A stretch of 33,350 nucleotides of DNA from an uncultured Clostridia bacterium (GCA_947625695.1 CANQPO010000019.1:1-33350); one strand, 5' to 3'; shown: positions 14,661 through 25,639, counted from the first letter of the stretch. The notes: generated by a model not told the origin, from the letters alone. Program-made: numbers and translations.

Positions 14661-17393
14661 ATGAAAAGAAACATTGCTCTGCGTGCAATCGCTCTCTCCG
14701 TTGGGACAGTGCTCAGCGCCGGCAGTCTTGCCGTTTTTGCGGGTTGCGGCGGCATTCGTGCCGACAAAGACGCGCTCGTCATCATGACGGAAGATCTGAA
14801 CGAGCTGTATAACCCGTTCTATTCCACGGCGGGCACCGATATGGACGTCGTCGGAAATACCCAGATCTCCATGCTCTCCACCGACGAAAACGGCGAGCTT
14901 GCCTACGGAAAGGACGAACCCACCGTTGTCCTCGACTACGAGGAGAAATATGTGGCTTCGAACAACACCACTGAATATTACTACGTTCTCAAAAACGGAC
15001 TTCAATTTTCGGACGGCAAGCCGCTCACGATGAACGACGTCATGTTCAACCTCTACGTCTATCTCGACCCCGCATATACGGGCTCTTCCACCATGTATTC
15101 GACGGACATCGTCGGTCTGCAGGCCTACAGAACGCAGAAAGAGACGAGCGACGATACGCTGGACGAGGAAGTCAACAACACGGCGCGCGGCCATGCGACC
15201 GCCCGCAGACAGGAACTCATCGACCTTTACAAAGAGGTGGGCAAGTTCAGCGACCCCAACGCATCGCACATCGCGACCCCCGCGCAGATGCAGGCCGCCA
15301 TCAAGGAGCACAACTGCGGCGCCAGCTATCTTGACGCGATCGGCGCGACGGGCGACAACGCGCAGGAAGAGGGTAGGGAGCAGCTTTTAGCGGACTATAA
15401 CGATACCCTCGCAAAGTTCCGCGAGGAACTCGAGAGCGACTACAAGGGCGCCCGCAGTTCTTTCACCGAGGAACCCTATAAGTCCGCAAAGATCTATTAT
15501 CAGGGCTCCGAGCCCATCGGAACGGGCTTCGATGAGATCATTTCCTTCATGTACACCGAGGGATTTGTTACCATCGAGTATCAGCGCGATCCCGATACGA
15601 AGCAGTACGACAAGAGCAAGATCGAAAAGGCGACGCTCGACTACAACCCCGACAATATCAAGACGGAAGAGCAAGCCATCTCCTACGTCTATAACAGCAT
15701 GGTTCCCGGCAAGTTCGACCAGATCCTCACCGCGTGGAGAACGGGAACGGAGATGTACGACGCATTCGTCGCCAAGGCGAAGGACGTCATCCTGCACAGC
15801 GACCTCGGCGGCGACGAGCTGAAGTATAAGAGCGTTTCGGGCGTCGTCTCGATGGGACACAACACCGATAAGACGGAAGAGACGGTCCACGGCACCACAT
15901 ATAAGATCGCGCAGGAGCACAACGACGACGGTACCCCCAAGAATGCGGGCGAATACGATATCCTCCGCATCACCATCAACAAGATCGACCCCAAGGCGAA
16001 GTGGAACTTCGGCTTTACCGTGGCGCCCTATCACTACTATTCCGACCCCTCCAAATATGAGATGGATATCGAAAACAACAAGTTCGGCGTGGCATGGGCG
16101 GACTTCGACTTCCAGACGAAAGTTCTGCAGGGAACGAACAGCTGGGGCGAGAGCAAGAACAAGATCCCCGTCGGCGCAGGTCCCTACGTTGCGACCGATA
16201 GAGAAAACAAAGACAACCCCACCGCAGAGGGCTTCTTCAATAACAACATCGTCTACTACAAAGCAAACGAGAAGTTCTCTTTGAACGGCGTAGAGGCAGA
16301 CTGGGACACCGTTCATAATAGAGGCAAGTACGTGCCCGAGATTAAGAAGATGCGCTACATGGAGACGCCCATCTCCAACGCGCTTGCTTCCCTCGAGAGC
16401 GGACAGGTGCACTTCGTCAGCCCGCAGTTCACCAAGGAGAACGCGCAGAAGATCGAGGACCTCAAGAGCAAGGGGATCGGAGAGGTGGACAGCTGGCAGC
16501 TCGGCTACGGCTACATCGGCATCAATGCTTCCAAGGTCAAGCAGCTCGAACTCCGCAGAGCCATCATGGCGGCGATGGATACCTCTCTTGCGCTTCAATA
16601 TTATCAGACGAACACCGCGGTCAACATTAACTGGCCGATGTCCGCCGTGAGCTGGGCTTACCCGAGACTTGCGGGTACAAGCTATAACGGCGCAAACCCC
16701 ACCGCGAACATGGAGACGGATAACGGGCATACCTACACGACTTATATTTCCGATTCCGAAGCCGAAAAGGCGATCCGTCAGTACATGGCACAGGCGGGTG
16801 TGCAAGAAGGGAACTCCGCACTCACGGTCGAGTTCACCATTGCGGGCGCAAATATGTACGACCACCCCGCCTACCTTGTATTCAAGAAGGCAATGGACCT
16901 CCTCAATAAGTGCGGTTGGGACGTCACCATCAAGCCCGACGCAAACGCGCTCACCAAGCTCGCTACCGGCTCCCTTGCCGTGTGGGCGGCGGCGTGGGGC
17001 TCCACGATCGACCCCGATATGTATCAGGTCTATCATAAGAACTCCACCGCGACCAGCGTAAAGGCGTGGGGGTACGACGCGATCAAGGATACCGCGCAGC
17101 AGAGCGAATACGCCGAGGAGCGCGCGATCCTCAACGACCTCTCCGAGAAGATCGACGCCGCGCGTGAGACGAACGACCAGGACGCGCGTGCCGCCATCTA
17201 CAAAGAGGCGATGAGCTTGGTGCTCGACCTCGCCGTGGAGCTTCCTCTCTACCAGAGAAAGACGCTGTACGCTTACAATACCAACGTCATCGACGAGAGC
17301 TCCATGCCTCACGATGAAAACGGCAACGTGAAGATCAACCCCTACACTTCGCCCCTTGCGAAGATCTGGGAGATCAGGTTCACCGAGGATTAA
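14661..17393 (+). CDS. Oligopeptide ABC transporter substrate-binding lipoprotein (OppA-like), oversized
   Basis: A family-5 extracellular solute-binding protein, 910 aa, with lipobox FAGC and lipidated Cys29. Family features include FSDGKPLTMNDVMFNLYVY near residue 115-130, a VGAGPYV strand before the middle, and a C-terminal lobe with LELRRAIMAAMD and the WAAAWGSTIDPDMYQVYH segment. Usual members have about 520-600 residues. The surplus lies mostly at about 155-430, between the first lobe and the DILRITINKIDP strand, and is rich in charged, partly helical sequence. It captures peptides outside the cell and passes them to the permease pair encoded next. Ribosome binding site AAGGAG at 14647-14652. 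It lies 42 bases after the lipoprotein gene and upstream of oppBCDF-type genes, where OppA is expected. Confidence 0.93.
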   Translation: MKRNIALRAIALSVGTVLSAGSLAVFAGCGGIRADKDALVIMTEDLNELYNPFYSTAGTDMDVVGNTQISMLSTDENGELAYGKDEPTVVLDYEEKYVASNNTTEYYYVLKNGLQFSDGKPLTMNDVMFNLYVYLDPAYTGSSTMYSTDIVGLQAYRTQKETSDDTLDEEVNNTARGHATARRQELIDLYKEVGKFSDPNASHIATPAQMQAAIKEHNCGASYLDAIGATGDNAQEEGREQLLADYNDTLAKFREELESDYKGARSSFTEEPYKSAKIYYQGSEPIGTGFDEIISFMYTEGFVTIEYQRDPDTKQYDKSKIEKATLDYNPDNIKTEEQAISYVYNSMVPGKFDQILTAWRTGTEMYDAFVAKAKDVILHSDLGGDELKYKSVSGVVSMGHNTDKTEETVHGTTYKIAQEHNDDGTPKNAGEYDILRITINKIDPKAKWNFGFTVAPYHYYSDPSKYEMDIENNKFGVAWADFDFQTKVLQGTNSWGESKNKIPVGAGPYVATDRENKDNPTAEGFFNNNIVYYKANEKFSLNGVEADWDTVHNRGKYVPEIKKMRYMETPISNALASLESGQVHFVSPQFTKENAQKIEDLKSKGIGEVDSWQLGYGYIGINASKVKQLELRRAIMAAMDTSLALQYYQTNTAVNINWPMSAVSWAYPRLAGTSYNGANPTANMETDNGHTYTTYISDSEAEKAIRQYMAQAGVQEGNSALTVEFTIAGANMYDHPAYLVFKKAMDLLNKCGWDVTIKPDANALTKLATGSLAVWAAAWGSTIDPDMYQVYHKNSTATSVKAWGYDAIKDTAQQSEYAEERAILNDLSEKIDAARETNDQDARAAIYKEAMSLVLDLAVELPLYQRKTLYAYNTNVIDESSMPHDENGNVKINPYTSPLAKIWEIRFTED

Positions 17394-17437
17394 GTCGCGG
17401 CATTTTTGCGCGATCCGTACAACAAATTTTCCGAAAA

Positions 17438-17464
17438 AGTCCTGCCGAGGCCCTCGGCAGGACT
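17438..17464 (+). promoter_or_regulatory. Intercistronic hairpin between binding protein and permease genes
   Basis: AGTCCTGCCGAG can pair with CTCGGCAGGACT as an 11-12 bp GC-rich stem with a 3-5 nt loop. No T-tract follows; the GGAG ribosome binding site of the permease starts three bases later. Such hairpins commonly protect the 3' end of the binding-protein mRNA or limit read-through so that more binding protein than permease is made. That role is inferred here. Confidence 0.65.
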
Positions 17465-17476
17465 ATGGAGTAAATT

Positions 17477-18472
17477 ATGCTCAAATACGTTCTCAAAAGA
17501 TTGGGACTCTCCATCATCATTCTGATCGGCGTTTCCCTGATCATTTACATCCTCGTCAGATGTATGCCCGTTGACTTCGTCATGCGGCGTTTGACGGAGA
17601 TGAACCAAGGCGGGGCAACCATTCCGCAGGAGACGGTCGAGGCGATGTATAAGCGCTACGGGCTCTCCGATTCGAGCTTTTTAGGCATCTTGCAGGGCTA
17701 CGGTTCGTGGCTCTGGTCGCTGTGCCGACTCGACTTCGGGCAGAGCTTCGTCACGGGCGGCGACGTCATCGACGAGATCGCCAACCACATGGGCGTCTCC
17801 TTTGCGGTCGCCTTCATCGCCATCATCTTCGAATACATGATCGCGATTCCGCTCGGCGTGACCGCCGCGACCCACCAGTACTCCATTCGTGACTATGTCG
17901 TCACCGTGCTCGTCATGGTGGGCATTTCGCTCCCGAGCTTCTTCCTCGGAAGAGTGCTACAGAAGGCGTTTGCGACCTCCCCCTTGAATTGGTTCTATCC
18001 CACGGGTCTTGAAAATCCCGCCTCGGACATGAACTTCTTCGAAAAAATCGGGGACTACCTCCGCCACATCACCCTGCCGATCGCGTCTACGGTCATCTTA
18101 GGCATCGGCGGCACCATGCGCTATATGCGGACGAACATGCTCGAAGTTTTGAACTCCGACTACATCCGCACGGCGCGGGCGAAGGGACTCAAAGAGACGA
18201 AAGTCATCTATAAACACGCCTTCCGCAACACGATGATCCCCATCGTCACGATGATGGCGGGCGTGCTACCCTCCCTCTTCTCGGGCGCAATGATCACCGA
18301 GAACGTGTTCGGGCTCCCCGGCATCGGGAACTGGGCGCTCAACGCCACCCAATCGGGCGATATCCCCGTCATCATGACCTATAACATGTTTCTCGCGCTC
18401 CTCTCCGTCATCGGCGTGCTGCTTTCCGACCTCATGTATGTGGTCGTAGACCCTCGGGTCAAACTTTCTTAA
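17477..18472 (+). CDS. oppB: Oligopeptide ABC transporter permease (OppB-type)
   Basis: A 331-aa integral membrane protein typical of the OppB/DppB permease: MLKYVLKRLG start, a first transmembrane helix, an extracytoplasmic segment with ETVEAMYKRYGL, then five more helices. The cytoplasmic EAA-type coupling loop reads YIRTARAKGLKETKVIYKHAFRN (split here as YIRTARAKGL near residue 229 and the KHAFRN following it). The C-terminus ends in the usual DPRVK-type motif (VDPRVKLS). It forms the translocation path with the OppC-type protein encoded next. Ribosome binding site GGAG at 17467-17470. Length is normal, unlike its partners in this operon. Substrate specificity (peptides versus other family-5 substrates such as nickel or sugars) cannot be proven from sequence, but the protease gene in the operon favours peptides. 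Confidence 0.94.
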   Translation: MLKYVLKRLGLSIIILIGVSLIIYILVRCMPVDFVMRRLTEMNQGGATIPQETVEAMYKRYGLSDSSFLGILQGYGSWLWSLCRLDFGQSFVTGGDVIDEIANHMGVSFAVAFIAIIFEYMIAIPLGVTAATHQYSIRDYVVTVLVMVGISLPSFFLGRVLQKAFATSPLNWFYPTGLENPASDMNFFEKIGDYLRHITLPIASTVILGIGGTMRYMRTNMLEVLNSDYIRTARAKGLKETKVIYKHAFRNTMIPIVTMMAGVLPSLFSGAMITENVFGLPGIGNWALNATQSGDIPVIMTYNMFLALLSVIGVLLSDLMYVVVDPRVKLS

Positions 18473-18486
18473 AGGAGGTCTCCGAA

Positions 18487-19623
18487 ATGAATGATGATCT
18501 CAACGAAAATTTGACGGCCGAGGCGCAGGTCCCCGAAGGCGCAACCGGCGCAGGGTTCGAGGACGGCGAAAAGCCGCTCGACAAAAACGTGCGGCTCATG
18601 TCCCCCGGGCGGATGGTGGCAAGGCGGTTTTTCCGCAGCAAACTCTCCATCATCGGGCTCGTCATGATCCTCTCTCTCATCCTCTTCTCGTGGGTGGGAC
18701 CCCTCATCATGTCCGCCATTCCCAACGAACACGGCGGCTGGGGGGAGACGGAGACCGACTATAACGGTCCCACAAGCTATGAAAACGCAAAGCTCGTGGA
18801 AGTTCCCCGCGTGGACGAGAACGGCGATCCCGTGCTCGATGCAAGCGGGAAGCAGATCGTGGATACCTTCTATCAAGTGATCGAGGTGCACTCCCTGCTC
18901 AACAACCGCTCCTATCCGAGCGCGTCCCACTGGCTCGGCACCGACCAGACGGGGCTCGACGTGTTCGTGCGGCTCATGTACGGCGGGCAGAAGTCCATCC
19001 TCATCAGCTTCATCGCCGTGTTCGCCATCATGATCATCGGCGTCATCTTCGGCGGTATCGCGGGCTACTTCGGCGGGAAGGTGGATAACGTCATCATGCG
19101 TATCTGCGATATTCTGATGTGCCTTCCCGGGCTTCCCATTCTGCTCATTTTGGGCTCGGTGCTCGACGCGATCGGCGTCAAGGGCTCCGACCGAATATAC
19201 TATCTAATGATCTTCCTCACCGTGTTCTCATGGTCGGGAACGGCGCGGCTCGTGCGCGGACAAATTCTGTTTTTGCGCGAGCAGGAATACATGGTGGCGG
19301 CGGAGGCGATGGGGTACTCCACGGCGCGAAAGATCTTCAAACACCTCGTGCCGAACGTCATGCCCCAGCTCATCGTCTCCATGACCCTCTCGCTCGGCAG
19401 CATGATTTTGTACGAAGCGTCCCTTTCCTACCTCGGGCTCGGCGTGCAAGCTCCCTATGCTTCTTGGGGCTCCATGGTCAATGCGGCGGAGGACTCGGCA
19501 ATTCTCGAAAACTACTTCAACATCTGGGGGCCGCCCGGAATTTGCATCATCATTGCGGTGCTCGGGTTCAACTTTGTGGGCGACGGCCTGAGGGACGCGC
19601 TCGATCCCAAGATGAGGAGATAA
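18487..19623 (+). CDS. oppC: Oligopeptide ABC transporter permease (OppC-type) with enlarged external segment
   Basis: A 378-aa OppC/DppC permease, longer than the usual ~290-310. It has a hydrophilic N-terminal part with the family's SPGRMVARRFFRSKLSIIGL entry (about 38-58), one transmembrane helix, then an extracytoplasmic stretch (about 77-150). That stretch holds the extra residues, including VDENGDPVLDASGK, before the conserved HWLGTDQTGLDVFVRLMYGG. Four to five further helices follow, with the EAA-type loop around AAEAMGYSTARKIFKHLVPN. The end DALDPKMRR is typical. It pairs with OppB. AAGGAGG overlaps the oppB stop codon, so translation is tightly linked. The DENG-containing insert resembles a motif in the repeat insertion of the next gene. 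Confidence 0.94.
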   Translation: MNDDLNENLTAEAQVPEGATGAGFEDGEKPLDKNVRLMSPGRMVARRFFRSKLSIIGLVMILSLILFSWVGPLIMSAIPNEHGGWGETETDYNGPTSYENAKLVEVPRVDENGDPVLDASGKQIVDTFYQVIEVHSLLNNRSYPSASHWLGTDQTGLDVFVRLMYGGQKSILISFIAVFAIMIIGVIFGGIAGYFGGKVDNVIMRICDILMCLPGLPILLILGSVLDAIGVKGSDRIYYLMIFLTVFSWSGTARLVRGQILFLREQEYMVAAEAMGYSTARKIFKHLVPNVMPQLIVSMTLSLGSMILYEASLSYLGLGVQAPYASWGSMVNAAEDSAILENYFNIWGPPGICIIIAVLGFNFVGDGLRDALDPKMRR

Positions 19624-19624
19624 C

Positions 19625-21797
<2,173 letters not shown>

Positions 21798-21808
<11 letters not shown>

Positions 21809-22994
21809 AAAGACGCAATCTTACGAAGAGGCGCTCGAAAAAGAGGAACTCAAAGAGGAACAGGCGCAGGCGCAACAGGGCGAATTTGCCGCCTTTGACG
21901 ATCTCGCCGAAGCGCAAAAGGAACAGGAGGCGCGGGACGCGCAGGCAAAAGCCGATATGGAGCTCCCGCCCGATCCCGACGTTCTTCTCGAAGTCAGGCA
22001 CCTCAAAAAATATTTCCCCATCAAAAAGTCGATGTCGGGGAAAGTGCTCGTGTCTCTCCGCGCGGTGGACGACGTCTCTTTCAAGTTGAAAGCGGGGGAG
22101 ACGCTCGGCATCGTCGGCGAATCGGGCTGCGGCAAGACGACGCTCGGCAGAACCATTCTCAAGCTCCACGAGCCCACCGGCGGGCAGATCTTTTTCGCGG
22201 GGCAGGAGATCGCAAAATACAAGCCCTCCCAAATGCGCCCTCTGCGCACGCAGATGCAGATCATCTTTCAGGACCCCTATTCGTCCCTGCCTCCACGCAG
22301 CACGGTGGGGGGGATCCTGTCCGAACCCGTGCGGGTGCACAAGATCGTGCCGTCCTCCGAGGTCAAGGACTATGTCCTCAAGATCATGGAACAGTGCGGC
22401 TTGCGCGACTATTACTATGAGCGTTATCCGCATGAATTTTCGGGCGGCCAGCGGCAGAGGATCTGTATCGCCCGCGCGCTCACCGTGCAACCCAAGCTCG
22501 TCATCTGCGACGAGCCCGTCTCCGCGCTCGACGTCTCCATTCAGGCGCAGATCATCAACCTTTTGAAACAGCTGCAGACGACCATGGGCTTCACCTATGT
22601 GTTCATCTCGCACGATCTGTCCGTCGTCAAGCACATCTCCGACCACATCGGCGTGATGTATCTCGGCTCCATGGTGGAGTTCGGCGACAAGAAGAGCATC
22701 TTTGAGAACCCGCTGCACCCCTACACGCAGGCGCTCTTCTCGGCGGTGCCCAATCCCAACCCCGACGTCAAGATGAACCGCATCGTGCTCAAAGGGGACA
22801 TTCCCTCCCCCGCGAACCCGCCCAAGGGGTGCAAGTTCCACACCCGCTGCCCCATGGCAAAGGAAATCTGCAGCCACATCGCGCCCGCGTATAAGGAGTA
22901 CGAGCCCGGGCACTTCGCCGCCTGCCACTGCTACCCGCAGGGAGAGGTGACGGGACCCGTGAAAGCGGTGTCTTTGCAGGACGAGGAGAATTGA
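21798..22994 (+). CDS. oppF: Oligopeptide ABC transporter ATPase (OppF-type)
   Basis: A 398-aa ATPase of the OppF type, partner of OppD. Walker A GESGCGKT (107-114), Q-loop Gln158 in FQDPYSSLPPR, signature FSGG (214-217), Walker B with Asp238-Glu239, H-loop His272, and the C-terminal domain with the Cys pattern CKFHTRCPMAKEIC. The family usually has Asn after FQDPYSSL; here it is Pro165. An N-terminal extension of about 55 residues, rich in Glu, Gln and Ala and probably helical (KEELKEEQAQAQQ), precedes the ATPase fold. The start at 21798 lies inside the end of oppD (11-base overlap, different frame), typical of coupled subunits. No repeat insertion like that of OppD is present. It energises import of the bound peptide. 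Confidence 0.94.
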
Positions 22995-23272
22995 TGTCCA
23001 AAAAGAAAAAAAACGCGGCTCCCGCAGAAGAAGCGCCCGCCGAACAGCCGAAGGAAAAGAAGGTGAAGGTCATCTACTACGACGACGGCTCCACCGTTGC
23101 CGACATGAGCGGCACGAAAAGGGAAAAGACGCCGCGGCAGAAGGCGACCTTCAAGGAACAGGCGCGCACCTTTCTTGCGGTAATGAAGAAGATGGTGATC
23201 CCCATGCTCGCAACGCTTGCGGCGCTCACGGTCATCTACATCATCATTCTCGCCGCCGCGGGGAAATTGTAA
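22994..23272 (+). CDS. Small single-pass membrane protein of unknown function
   Basis: A 92-aa protein: a Lys/Ala/Pro/Glu-rich N-terminal third (KKKKNAAPAEEAP), a short motif VIYYDDGSTVADMSG (about 27-41), a basic amphipathic part, and one transmembrane helix near the C-terminus (about 66-89, IPMLATLAALTVIYIIIL). I do not recognise a family. The ATG at 22994 shares its A with the oppF stop codon (TGATG), so translation is coupled and the protein belongs to the transporter operon. It could be a small accessory subunit that tunes the transporter, but nothing in the sequence proves this. It is the last gene before the operon terminator. Confidence 0.8.
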   Translation: MSKKKKNAAPAEEAPAEQPKEKKVKVIYYDDGSTVADMSGTKREKTPRQKATFKEQARTFLAVMKKMVIPMLATLAALTVIYIIILAAAGKL

Positions 23273-23281
23273 TAAATCAAG

Positions 23282-23309
23282 AGGAAGAGCAAACACTCTT
23301 CCTTTTTTT
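23282..23309 (+). terminator. Terminator of the protease-transporter operon
   Basis: AGGAAGAG (23282-23289), loop CAAACA, CTCTTCCT (23296-23303) and a run of seven T. A classic rho-independent terminator ten bases after the last gene. Confidence 0.92.
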
Positions 23310-23720
23310 GTTTCATGACACCTCTTCTGCCTTGCTCCCCCTTGCCCACCCCCTTAGTTCCCCGCCCGAGGAGGGGGTTCTGTTTGCTGTTCCTAATTTG
23401 TCATTTCGACCGAAGCGAGCAACGCGAGCGAAGTGGAGAAATCTCACATAATTAAAGCTAAGGTGGAGACCCATTCGACTCCACTGCGTTCCGCTACTTC
23501 GCCTTGCGGCTCGTGCCGCGCTTAGAAAAACAGAACAGCGCGCGGGGCAGGGTGACATTTGGGAACGGCGGTAGAGATGTTTCGACTCCACTGCGTTCCG
23601 CTCAACATGACGTGATTTGAAATGGCGTTTCACCCACCCCCTTAGTCCCTCTCCGTGGGAGGGGGTTCCGTTGCTTTCCCCCAAATTTTACGGAAAAATT
23701 TGGGAACGGACGGATATTCC
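23310..23720. repeat. Intergenic repeat island with mosaic palindromic modules
   Basis: No gene is supported here. The stretch contains two copies of the CCCACCCCCTTAGT module (23345-23379 and 23633-23667). It also has a close copy of the left part of the MITE-like element (23399-23445), two copies of a 22-bp string starting TTCGACTCCACTGCG (23474-23495 and 23581-23602), and the CAACATGACGTGATTT module (ending near 23619). These are the same building blocks as at 298-541, 1938-2180 and 2739-2991, in a new order. Confidence 0.85.
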
Positions 23721-23729
23721 CGTTTCCCC

Positions 23730-23758
23730 TTGACATTTGTTAAAATGTAAAGTATAAT
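23730..23758 (+). promoter_or_regulatory. Perfect consensus sigma-A promoter of the lipid operon
   Basis: TTGACA (23730-23735), 17-bp spacer, TATAAT (23753-23758). Transcription should begin near 23765, about 23 bases before the ATG at 23788. Confidence 0.92.
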
Positions 23759-23787
23759 AGAGACGTATCATACTCAAAAGGGTGCGC

Positions 23788-24933
23788 ATGGTTAAACCGA
23801 ACAAGCAAATCAAGAAGCAACTTCTGAATATCCTCTTTCTTGTCATTCTTGTCGGCATCACGGTCGTGGTGCTCGTTTTAAGCAACCGCGAACTCAATTT
23901 CGAGACCATTCTCGACTTTTTGCGGAACTGCAACCCGTGGTGGATGGCGGCGGCCTTTTTGGCAATGATCGGCTTCGTCGTGTTTGAGGGCGCGAGCCTG
24001 CACTTCATTCTGCGCGGGCTCGGGGAAAAGCCCAAACTGCGCTCCTCGCTCGTCTATTCCACGGCGGACATCTACTATTCCGCGATCACCCCCTCCGCTT
24101 CGGGCGGACAGCCCGCCTCCGCCTTCTATATGGTGAAGGACGGGATCGCCGCGGGCAAGGCGTCCTTTGCGCTCGTCTTTAACCTCGTCGCCTATACGAC
24201 GGCGATCATTGTCATCGGGATCGTGGCCTTCTGCGTCTGTCCCTCCTTTTTCGGCGCGCTCGACAACTGGTTCGTTCAGCTGCTCATCGTGTTGGGGTTT
24301 GTGGTGCAGAGCTTTCTGCTCGCCTTTTTCGTGGCGTGTATGTTCTGCGGAAGGGCGGTCTTAAAGCTCGGGAACGGGATCATCTCTCTTCTCACCAAGA
24401 TGAAGATCGTAAAAAAGCCCGAAAAGTGGAGAAACCGCCTTGCCGAGGAGATTGCAAAGTTCAAAGATTGCCGCAGCGCCATCCGCGAAAAGCCGCTCAT
24501 GTCGCTTGCGAACTTCTCGCTCAATCTGCTACAGCGGGTGTGCCACGTGCTCATCGCCTGCTTTGTCTGCCTCGCGGCGGCCCCTTCGGCGAACTTTTGG
24601 GACCTGTTCGTCATGCAGGCGTTCGTGCTCGTGGGTTACAACTCCATTCCGCTCCCGGGCGGCGTGGGCGCGTTCGAATTTTTGTATCTGAATATCTACG
24701 GGCTTGCCTTCGGGGACGCGTTCATCCTCGCGGCAATGATGATCACCCGCGTGATCTCCTATTATCTATGTATGATCCTGAGCGGCGTCTATACGCTCGG
24801 GTATCACGTACATCTTGTGAAGAAGATGGGGAAAAAGGCTACAGAAGCGGACGGAGAGAAAACGAAAGACGGAGAGAATATGAATGAATACGGAGGAAGT
24901 ACCGATGAAACAGGAACAGGCGAACAAGAGTAA
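23788..24933 (+). CDS. Flippase-like integral membrane protein (LPG synthase TM / UPF0104 family)
   Basis: A 381-aa polytopic membrane protein with about eight hydrophobic segments. It resembles the flippase-like domain of lysylphosphatidylglycerol synthases and YbhN-type proteins: an ITPSASGGQPASAFYMVKDG segment (about 92-112) and the conserved SIPLPGGVGAFEFLY segment (about 285-299) are typical. It lacks the soluble aminoacyl-transfer domain of MprF, so it is a stand-alone flippase-like protein, probably moving a lipid-linked substrate; the substrate is unknown. The C-terminal ~35 residues are hydrophilic. ATG 23788 is preferred, with AAAGGG at 23777-23782; a GTG six bases upstream is possible. 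The following phosphatidylserine synthase gene overlaps its end, suggesting a role with aminophospholipids. Confidence 0.88.
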   Translation: MVKPNKQIKKQLLNILFLVILVGITVVVLVLSNRELNFETILDFLRNCNPWWMAAAFLAMIGFVVFEGASLHFILRGLGEKPKLRSSLVYSTADIYYSAITPSASGGQPASAFYMVKDGIAAGKASFALVFNLVAYTTAIIVIGIVAFCVCPSFFGALDNWFVQLLIVLGFVVQSFLLAFFVACMFCGRAVLKLGNGIISLLTKMKIVKKPEKWRNRLAEEIAKFKDCRSAIREKPLMSLANFSLNLLQRVCHVLIACFVCLAAAPSANFWDLFVMQAFVLVGYNSIPLPGGVGAFEFLYLNIYGLAFGDAFILAAMMITRVISYYLCMILSGVYTLGYHVHLVKKMGKKATEADGEKTKDGENMNEYGGSTDETGTGEQE

Positions 24934-25639
24934 AGTTCCCTTTGTGGGCTTTTGGCATTACGGCGTTATCCTCACCTACCTCTCGGCTTTGGCGGGCGTT
25001 GTGGGGATCTTCCTCTCCGCCACGGTGGGGCCCTTTTGGGGGGTCGTCTGCCTGTTCGTCTCGGGAATTTGCGACGCCTTCGACGGGGTGATCGCGGGCA
25101 CCCGCAAAAACCGCACGACGGCGGACAAAAAGTTCGGGGAGCAGATCGACTCGATGAGCGACCTCATCGCATTTGGCGTGGCCCCCGTTGCCATCGGGTT
25201 TTTCAAGGGGATGCAAGAGTGGTATTTCATGATCCCGCTCTGCCTTTTCACCCTCTGCGCGCTCATACGACTCGCCTATTATAACGTGACCGAAGAGGAG
25301 CGCATCGCTTCGGGCGCGGGCAAGCGCACCTCCTTCGAGGGGCTACCCGTCACCAATGTCGCGATCGCTATTCCCACCTTCTACGTTATCGCCACCATGT
25401 TCACCGATCCGCTCGTCACGTCGCTCGTGCTCACGTTCGGGTATCTTCTCACGGCGTTTTTGATGGTGTTCCGCTTCCGTATGCCCAAGGCGGGACCCAA
25501 AGGGGTCCTCATCGCCATCGGCATTTTTTCCGTTGTCATCATTTCCCTCGTGCTCGTGCGCACCTACGTGTGCAATATTCCCTTGACGGCGTATGAGAAT
25601 ATTCAATACACTCTAAGTTTGCAGGGGGGGGGGTGCTGA
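24905..25639 (+). CDS. pssA: CDP-diacylglycerol--serine O-phosphatidyltransferase
   Basis: A 244-aa membrane enzyme of the CDP-alcohol phosphatidyltransferase family that makes phosphatidylserine from CDP-diacylglycerol and serine. The metal-binding motif is visible as Asp57, Asp60-Gly61, Ala64, Gly78, Asp82 and Asp86, followed by the class-typical FGVAPVAIGFF. The Arg that normally follows Ala64 is Gly65 here; Arg67 and Lys68 lie close by. Several hydrophobic helices follow. The start at 24905 is chosen for GGAGG at 24892-24896; an ATG at 24884 lacks a comparable site. It overlaps the upstream gene by 29 bases. The last codons lie in a run of ten G (25624-25633). The decarboxylase that uses its product is encoded next, which supports serine as the alcohol substrate. 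Confidence 0.92.
   Translation: MKQEQANKSKVPFVGFWHYGVILTYLSALAGVVGIFLSATVGPFWGVVCLFVSGICDAFDGVIAGTRKNRTTADKKFGEQIDSMSDLIAFGVAPVAIGFFKGMQEWYFMIPLCLFTLCALIRLAYYNVTEEERIASGAGKRTSFEGLPVTNVAIAIPTFYVIATMFTDPLVTSLVLTFGYLLTAFLMVFRFRMPKAGPKGVLIAIGIFSVVIISLVLVRTYVCNIPLTAYENIQYTLSLQGGGC
25624..25633 (+). repeat. Run of ten G at the 3' end of pssA
   Basis: Ten consecutive G encode Gly-Gly-Gly just before the pssA stop codon (TGA at 25637-25639). Such runs are prone to slippage in replication and to sequencing error. One extra G would open a frame that adds a hydrophobic stretch (VLIILLLLNF) and continues into the next gene's region. Confidence 0.8.
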
